Positions 1 to 3,664 of a stretch of 5,115 nt of DNA are shown here, piece after piece. Under the pieces are notes generated by a model. That model saw only the letters and a list, made by a program, of their open reading frames with translations, had not been told where the DNA came from and did not search any database. The translations under genes were made by a program, and so were the position numbers. Source of the DNA: Candidatus Didemnitutus sp. (GTDB lineage Bacteria > Verrucomicrobiota > Verrucomicrobiia > Opitutales > Opitutaceae); assembly GCA_030682505.1 (NCBI GenBank), contig JAUXOH010000379.1:1-5115 (forward strand), read 5' to 3'. How positions within the stretch are numbered: position 1 is the stretch's first letter; each line of letters starts with the position of its first letter.

Positions 1-22
1 CGTCGTCGGCGGAGCGGACGCT

Positions 23-54
23 AAAAAAACGCGTTGGGGTCAACGCGTTCCACC
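23..54 (-). repeat. REP copy 1 (palindromic, 3' of the RAYT frame)
   Basis: A perfect 9-bp inverted repeat, AACGCGTTG (28-36) and CAACGCGTT (41-49), has the 4-base loop GGGT. Read on the minus strand it is preceded by GGTGG and followed by a run of seven T (complement of 23-29). It differs from the copy at 549-575 by one base in the 30-base core, in the loop. The stop codon of the RAYT frame (TGA, 40-42 complement) lies in it. GGTGG just before the stem may correspond to the conserved tetranucleotide that RAYTs recognise beside REP hairpins; that is inference. Confidence 0.8.
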
Positions 55-90
55 TGTTCGCTTGTTTCGGGTGGAGCGGCTTGACCCCAA
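34..90. repeat. Inverted repeat formed by the two facing REP copies
   Basis: The left arm 34-54 and right arm 70-90 are each 21 bases long and complementary at 18 positions. The uninterrupted ends are TTGGGGTCAA with TTGACCCCAA (10 bp) and CCACC with GGTGG (5 bp), around a 15-base loop at 55-69. It could extrude as a cruciform or form a long RNA hairpin. It lies at the 3' end of the RAYT frame on the minus strand. Confidence 0.7.
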
Positions 91-510
91 GACGCTTTCT
101 TCACTTTCGCCGAGTACCGCACTCCACCACCACGGCCACGCTTCCTCCTCTGCGCACCGCTGCTTGGCCACCGGATTCCGCCGAATGCAGTGCCAGGTTT
201 CCTCGCGCTCCCGATCGCTCCGCACGCGATGATCAAAGAAGTTCTCCTGCCACTGGGTTCCTCGAAAGCGCGCCGTCGCGCGTTTCCAGTCGCGAAGAGT
301 TGCCGCCATCCCCGGGCTCTGCGGAAACGCCAGCATCGCGTGCAGGTGATCCGGCATCAGCAGGATCAACTCACACCACCAGCGTCCGGCGGCGTGGCCT
401 GCGTGGGTGCAACGCGCACGCGCACGTGGAAAACAGCGCCTGCCTTCACCCAGGCCGGAGTGTCGTGACGCAAACATCGGGAAAACTCGGTCACGGGAAA
501 CAGCGAGCAT
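40..510 (-). pseudogene. REP-associated tyrosine transposase (RAYT) remnant, frameshifted and lacking the catalytic Tyr
   Basis: This family nicks and joins single-stranded REP DNA using an HUH metal site and one tyrosine. The main frame shows GRWWCEL (387-367), the HUH-type motif MPDHLHAML (HxH codons at 340-348), a basic WKRATARF helix, NFFDHRVRSD, and CIRRNPV followed by WPWWWSA, the usual order in this subfamily. Family members have Tyr four residues before the Asn of the NP motif (YIxxNP). Here that codon is TGC (187-189), giving Cys. The N-terminal family segment, PAWVKAGAVFHVRVRV (about 458-411), is in a different frame, and the join to GRWW is too short, which suggests a small deletion with a frameshift. 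The main frame is open from a TTG at 564 inside one REP to a TGA at 40-42 inside the other; the first in-frame ATG is at 510. It is most likely inactive, and could alternatively be a recent copy with a sequencing error. Confidence 0.72.
70..101 (+). repeat. Degenerate inverted REP copy 1'
   Basis: Read on the plus strand, this stretch starts GGTGG, then AGCGGC, then TTGACCCCAA, then GACGCTTTCTT. It aligns to the minus-strand REP consensus with 18 of 21 matches over the first 21 bases (70-90). The right arm of the hairpin has decayed (GACGCTT in place of CGCGTT). It faces REP copy 1 across a 15-base spacer (55-69), so the two form a BIME-like inverted pair. Confidence 0.65.
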
Positions 511-545
511 GTCGGCCCGGAATGTTCGCGAGATACGTTTCGAGG

Positions 546-570
546 AAAAACGCGTTGGGATCAACGCGTT
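546..570 (-). terminator. Possible intrinsic terminator of the glnB-epimerase-dehydrogenase operon, formed by REP copy 2
   Basis: In the transcript of the minus strand, the 9-bp REP hairpin (570-562 paired with 557-549) runs into a T-run of five (550-546), two of which are in the stem. It starts about 40 bases after the dehydrogenase stop codon. Hairpin plus U-run is the classical rho-independent form, but the stem is only moderately GC-rich and the U-run is short. A second small hairpin nearer the stop (591-603, GCGCA/TGCGC) has no U-run. Confidence 0.4.
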
Positions 571-575
571 CCACC
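546..575 (-). repeat. REP copy 2 (palindromic, 5' of the RAYT frame)
   Basis: It has the same 9-bp inverted repeat as copy 1 (549-557 and 562-570), with loop GGAT instead of GGGT. Again it has GGTGG on the minus-strand 5' side (571-575) and a T-run on the 3' side. It is in the same orientation as copy 1. Each arm contains the self-complementary octamer AACGCGTT, so the repeat is two 8-bp palindromes (549-556, 563-570) 14 bases apart. A TTG codon in this repeat (562-564 complement) opens the RAYT reading frame. Confidence 0.8.
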
Positions 576-610
576 GACGCTTGCTTCAATGCGCATGCTG
601 CGCGTCACAC

Positions 611-1873
611 TCACGCGAAGCGATCGGCCGAGAGCAGTGAGAGATCCATGCTCGGCGCCTGGTTGGCGACGAGTTCGGCCACCAATTTGCCGGTGATCGG
701 TGCCAGCGTGAGGCCGAGCATCGCGTGTCCACACGCGGCGATGAGGTTGGGGTGTTGCTGGAAGCGCCCCACGTAGGGCAGGCCGTCCGGAGAGACCGGC
801 CGATAGCCGAACCACGGCTCGATGCCGGCAAAATCAGCCGGGCGAAAATCCGGGAAATAGTACTGCGCCGCGTCGATGAGCTGCTCGATCCGCTCGGGGC
901 GCACCCGGTCGTCATGCCCGCTGATCTCCATCGTGCCACCGAAACGCAGCTTGGTCCCCATCGGCGTCACGGCCGCGCGGCGCTCCGCGAGGATGATCGA
1001 CTTGGTGAGTTGGAAACGAGGTTGCTCGATCGTGAGGCTGTAACCCTTGCCCGGTTGCATCGGGAGCCGGATCGACAAACCGCGCACCGTGTCCGCCGCC
1101 CATGAACCCGTCGCGAGCACATAGTCGTCGGCCACGAGTTCGCCCATCGAGGTGCTGAGGCCGCTGATGCGTCCGCCATCCGTTCTCCAGCCGCGCACGT
1201 TCGTGTTCCACAGGAAGGTCACACCGAGGCTCTTCAGCCGCGCGACCAGGGCGGGCATGAACACCCGCGGCGAGAGGTGCGCATCGATCGGAAAGTAGAT
1301 CGAGCCCGCCACGTCCATGCGGATGCCCGGCTCCAGCGCGGCGGTTTGCTGCGCGTTCAGGACCTGCGCCTCCACGCCCACCTCGCGCGCGATGCGGGCC
1401 AATCCCTCCGCCTCGTGATCGAGGCCCTCCGCGGTCTTGCACAGGTTGATCAGGCCCTCGGTCTTCCACTCGATCGCGTCACCCAGCTCCTGGGCCAGAT
1501 CGACGAAGAGCTGGCGGCTGCCGAGGCTGAGCTGCGCCAGCAAGGGGGCCGCGCGCTGCGTGTGCTGCGGGGAGCAGGCGCGGGCAAACAGCCAGCTCCA
1601 GCGGATCAGGTCGGGGTCGAGGCGCGGTTTGATGTAGAAGGGACTGCGCGAACTCATCATCCACTTGAGTCCCTGCCAGATCATGCCCGGCGCGGAGAGC
1701 GGCACGACGTGGCTGGGCGAAATGTATCCCGCACTGCCCTGCGCGCACGAATCGGCGTCCTCGGCATTGCGCTCGACGAGCGTCACGGCGACCCCGGCTC
1801 GGGCCAGATAATACGCGGTGGAAAGGCCGACGACCCCTCCCCCACAGATGAGAACGGAACGTTGCGAATTCAT
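611..1873 (-). CDS. FAD-dependent D-amino-acid dehydrogenase (DadA family), probable D-hydroxyproline dehydrogenase
   Basis: The 420-residue product is a flavoprotein of the DAO/DadA family. Such enzymes oxidise D-amino or imino acids and pass electrons to the respiratory chain from the inner face of the membrane. The N-terminus carries the FAD-binding Rossmann motif GGGVVG (residues 11-16) with the acidic residue ending strand 2 in LVER (Glu34). Other family marks are SAGYISPSHVVPLSAPG near 47-63, GKGYSLTI at 275-282, GYRPVSPDGLP at 356-366 and CGHAMLG at 381-387. Length matches the family. I chose ATG at 1873 over the upstream TTG at 1894 because it overlaps the epimerase stop as ATGA, a sign of translational coupling. 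Following a 4-hydroxyproline epimerase, the likely substrate is cis-4-hydroxy-D-proline, giving a pyrroline-4-hydroxy-2-carboxylate (role called HypO or LhpB in other bacteria). Another D-amino acid such as D-alanine or D-proline is possible. It is the last gene of the operon. Confidence 0.88.
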   Translation of the reverse strand: MNSQRSVLICGGGVVGLSTAYYLARAGVAVTLVERNAEDADSCAQGSAGYISPSHVVPLSAPGMIWQGLKWMMSSRSPFYIKPRLDPDLIRWSWLFARACSPQHTQRAAPLLAQLSLGSRQLFVDLAQELGDAIEWKTEGLINLCKTAEGLDHEAEGLARIAREVGVEAQVLNAQQTAALEPGIRMDVAGSIYFPIDAHLSPRVFMPALVARLKSLGVTFLWNTNVRGWRTDGGRISGLSTSMGELVADDYVLATGSWAADTVRGLSIRLPMQPGKGYSLTIEQPRFQLTKSIILAERRAAVTPMGTKLRFGGTMEISGHDDRVRPERIEQLIDAAQYYFPDFRPADFAGIEPWFGYRPVSPDGLPYVGRFQQHPNLIAACGHAMLGLTLAPITGKLVAELVANQAPSMDLSLLSADRFA

Positions 1874-2811
1874 GTTGCACGAATGCCCCAGCAAAAAAGA
1901 TCCGACGGATCCAACAACAGCGCGCCCTCGCCGCAGACGTGCGCGGTGCCGGTCACGGTCGGGATGATGGTCTCACCGGCACGCCGGTATTTTCCCCGAA
2001 ACACACTGCCCACGATGCTTTCCTGCAGCCACTCCTCGCCCTCGGCGAGTTTCCCGTCGGCGGCGAGACAGGCCAGTTTCGCACTGGTGCCCGTGCCGCA
2101 GGGCGACCGGTCGTAGGCTCCGCCGGGACAGAGCACAAAATTCCGACTGTGCACCCCCGGGGCATCCGACGGGGCGAACAACTCCACGTGATCCACCTCG
2201 GGGAAACCCTGCGTGTTCACCGCCTGCCGCACCTGCTTGGTGTAGGCGAGCAGGCTCGCGACATTCGCCAGCGCGAGGCATTGTCCGTGCTCCTCGATGA
2301 GGAAGAACCAATTCCCGCCCCATGCCACGTCGCCCTGGACCCTGCCGTGGCCGGGCACGTCGATGGCCACGCCCGCCGCCTGCCGGTGGCTGGGCACGTT
2401 GTCCACCGACACACTCCCGTCGTCATGCAACGTCGCCGCAATCACACCCACGGGCGTGTCGATCCGCGCGCGGCCCGGTTTCAACCGGCCCAGATGCGCG
2501 AGCGAAACGACCAGACCGATCGTGCCGTGGCCGCACATGCCGAGGTAACCGACATTGTTGAAGAAGATCACGCCGACGTTGCAGTCCGTCGCGTGCGGCT
2601 CGACCAGCAAGGCGCCGACCATCACGTCCGAACCGCGCGGTTCGTTGACGATGGCCGAGCGGAAATCGTCGAATTGCTCCCGGAAGATCCGCACGCGCTC
2701 GCTCAAGGGACCGCCGCCCAGCTCCGGTCCGCCCGCCAGCACGAGACGCGTCGGTTCCCCACCGGTGTGGGAATCGAGAATGCGGATGAGCTGCGGTTTC
2801 GCGGCGGACAT
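1870..2811 (-). CDS. 4-hydroxyproline 2-epimerase (proline racemase family)
   Basis: The 313-residue product is a cytoplasmic, cofactor-independent epimerase that would convert trans-4-hydroxy-L-proline to cis-4-hydroxy-D-proline by a two-base mechanism. Both catalytic cysteines are visible: Cys93 in GYLGMCGHGTIG and Cys238 in DRSPCGTGTSA, with Asp234 four residues before the second. Two Cys separate it from trans-3-hydroxyproline dehydratases, which have Thr at the second position. MCGHGTIG is typical of 4-hydroxyproline epimerases rather than true proline racemases. The N-terminus has the usual DSHTGGEP (13-20). The ATG at 2811 fits homologue starts. An in-frame TTG at 2841 has GGGGAG two bases upstream, which is too close for a normal ribosome site. 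It follows glnB after 85 bases and overlaps the dehydrogenase start by 4 bases. Names used elsewhere are lhpA or hypRE. Specificity for 4-hydroxyproline is inferred from the motifs plus the neighbour. Confidence 0.9.
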   Translation of the reverse strand: MSAAKPQLIRILDSHTGGEPTRLVLAGGPELGGGPLSERVRIFREQFDDFRSAIVNEPRGSDVMVGALLVEPHATDCNVGVIFFNNVGYLGMCGHGTIGLVVSLAHLGRLKPGRARIDTPVGVIAATLHDDGSVSVDNVPSHRQAAGVAIDVPGHGRVQGDVAWGGNWFFLIEEHGQCLALANVASLLAYTKQVRQAVNTQGFPEVDHVELFAPSDAPGVHSRNFVLCPGGAYDRSPCGTGTSAKLACLAADGKLAEGEEWLQESIVGSVFRGKYRRAGETIIPTVTGTAHVCGEGALLLDPSDLFCWGIRAT

Positions 2812-2896
2812 GGGCAGGATTCGGGACGAGTCTTGGATCAATTCTCCCCGGGCGCACGCCGTTTTCGGCGCGGGAGGCGGAATTTGTGCCGCGCGC
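2812..2896 (-). other. Spacer between glnB and the epimerase gene with a small hairpin
   Basis: The 85-base gap contains CGCCG-TTTT-CGGCG (2857-2870), a 5-bp stem with a 4-base loop and no T-run after it on either strand. I see no convincing -35/-10 pair. The hairpin is too weak to call a terminator, so glnB and the epimerase may share a transcript, but the gap is long enough to hold a separate promoter. Confidence 0.35.
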
Positions 2897-3235
2897 CTAC
2901 AAGGCCGCCGGACCCTGCTGCGAAGTATCGATCCGCGTCACTTCCTCAAGCGGCAGCACGAACACCCGCCCATCGCCGGGTGTGCCGGTGTAGGCCGCCT
3001 GCACGAGGGTCGAGACCACCTTGTCCTTTTGCTCGTCCGACACCGCCACCTCGATGCGCACGCGCGGATGAAAATCGACCGTGTATTCCGTACCGCGAAA
3101 AGTCTCGGTGTGCCCTTTCTGGTGCCCGAAGCCCTTGACCTCGGCCACGATCAGCCCCTCCAGCCCGATGCGCGCGAGGGCGTCCTTCACTTCCTCGAGT
3201 TTGAACGGCTTGATGAGCGCGATGACCAGTTTCAT
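2897..3235 (-). CDS. glnB: Nitrogen regulatory protein PII (GlnB/GlnK family)
   Basis: The 112-residue product has the standard PII length and fold signature. PII trimers sense 2-oxoglutarate and ATP/ADP and control ammonium transport, glutamine synthetase modification or nitrogen transcription, depending on the organism. Visible landmarks are MKLVIALIKPFKLEEVKDAL at the N-terminus, VKGFGHQKGHTE (33-44, including Gln39, the 2-oxoglutarate ligand in characterised PII), the T-loop with Tyr51 in RGTEYTV (the uridylylation site in enterobacteria) and the B-loop TGTPGDGRVFV (83-93). Against E. coli GlnB, position 46 is Phe instead of Tyr, 90 is Arg instead of Lys, and 103 is Asp instead of Arg (RIDTS for RIRTG). 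I start at ATG 3235, where family similarity begins; the frame stays open upstream but that extension resembles nothing. There is no amtB beside it, so glnB versus glnK cannot be settled. It is the first gene of the leftward cluster and is divergent from gatC. Confidence 0.93.
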   Translation of the reverse strand: MKLVIALIKPFKLEEVKDALARIGLEGLIVAEVKGFGHQKGHTETFRGTEYTVDFHPRVRIEVAVSDEQKDKVVSTLVQAAYTGTPGDGRVFVLPLEEVTRIDTSQQGPAAL

Positions 3236-3350
3236 GCACGCGCAGGATTCCCCGGCGCCGGTCCCGCCGCAAGGCTTTCCTCCAGCACGGCATGCCGCTT
3301 TTGTCCGTTGCCAACATTCACCCCCGGCAGCCACTCTGGGTCCTCCCGCC
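3236..3350. promoter_or_regulatory. Divergent glnB/gatC intergenic region, presumed to hold both promoters
   Basis: These 115 bases separate two start codons pointing outwards, so promoters for both sides are expected. I find no convincing sigma70 hexamer pair on either strand and no -24/-12 sigma54 element upstream of glnB. Two perfect 10-bp palindromes stand out: CCGGCGCCGG (3252-3261), close to the glnB start, and CGGCATGCCG (3288-3297) mid-gap. In GC-rich DNA these may be chance. The only Shine-Dalgarno-like stretch is GGGGA in the glnB leader, about 14 bases from its ATG; gatC has none. Confidence 0.4.
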
Positions 3351-3641
3351 ATGGCCACGCCCCCGGACCTCAACATCGACTACGTCGCCCATCTCGCGCG
3401 CCTCGCCCTCACGCCGGCGGAAAAGGCAAGATTCGCGACGCAACTCGGTGACGTCCTGCATCACATCGAGCAGCTGGCCAAGGTGAACGTCGAGGGCGTC
3501 GAGCCCACCGCCCACGCCTTCCCGGTGGAAAACATCTGGCAGGAAGACGTCGCCTGCCCGGGCTTGCCCGTGGAACTCGCCCTCCGGAACGCCCCCACGC
3601 AACGCGACCACCTGATCAGTGTTCCCAAGGTGGTGGAGTAG
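3351..3641 (+). CDS. gatC: Glu-tRNA(Gln)/Asp-tRNA(Asn) amidotransferase subunit C
   Basis: The 96-residue product is the small GatC subunit, which wraps around GatA and GatB and stabilises the cytoplasmic GatCAB complex that turns Glu-tRNA(Gln) into Gln-tRNA(Gln), and in many bacteria Asp-tRNA(Asn) into Asn-tRNA(Asn). It shows the family pattern throughout: VAHLARLALTPAEKARFATQL at about 12-32, the VEGVEPTAHAFPVENIWQED linker at 47-66, LRNAPTQRDHLISVPKVVE to the C-terminus. Length is typical (about 95 residues). The ATG at 3351 agrees with family starts, although no Shine-Dalgarno sequence precedes it. gatA follows after 23 bases, so the two are almost certainly cotranscribed. Confidence 0.93.
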   Translation: MATPPDLNIDYVAHLARLALTPAEKARFATQLGDVLHHIEQLAKVNVEGVEPTAHAFPVENIWQEDVACPGLPVELALRNAPTQRDHLISVPKVVE

Positions 3642-3664
3642 CCCTGATCGCAGCCGACGCGCGC

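Larger units (their letters stand above)
28..576 (-). mobile_element. REP-RAYT unit (decayed REP-flanked transposase element)
   Basis: A transposase remnant of the REP-associated tyrosine transposase (RAYT, TnpA_REP, IS200/IS605-like Y1 HUH) family is bracketed by two near-identical palindromic repeats in direct orientation (28-54 and 549-575), plus one inverted degenerate copy (70-101). RAYT genes flanked by the REP repeats they act on are an established arrangement in proteobacteria. I infer the same relationship here from proximity and symmetry. No target-site duplication is evident, which fits the family because Y1 transposases do not create one. The unit lies just downstream of the dehydrogenase stop codon, in the same orientation as that operon, and does not break it. 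Confidence 0.7.

Noticed and set aside
28..575. CRISPR array, suggested by repeated palindromic units
   Set aside because: There are only three copies, one of them inverted and degenerate, with a 15-base and a roughly 450-base spacer and no cas genes. The flanked RAYT explains them as REPs.
591..603. Hairpin GCGCA-TGC-TGCGC just after the dehydrogenase gene as its terminator
   Set aside because: It has a 5-bp stem, a 3-base loop and no U-run in the minus-strand transcript. The REP hairpin a little further on is a better candidate.
81..776. Plus-strand open frame across the RAYT relic and the end of the dehydrogenase gene
   Set aside because: It crosses a mobile-element boundary and two minus-strand coding regions, and its Ser/Arg/Pro-rich composition is typical of an antisense shadow in GC-rich DNA.
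1874..1894. Upstream TTG start extending the dehydrogenase by seven residues
   Set aside because: The extra residues precede the normal family N-terminus, and the ATG at 1873 forms a classical ATGA overlap with the preceding gene.
1939..3138. Open frame of 399 codons on the plus strand opposite the epimerase and PII genes
   Set aside because: It spans two genes encoded on the other strand that carry clear catalytic and binding motifs. Its Arg/His/Pro-rich product matches nothing I know.
3288..3320. Sigma54 promoter for glnB
   Set aside because: TTGGCA occurs on the minus strand, but no GC lies at the required distance downstream of the GG, so the -24/-12 pattern is not met.
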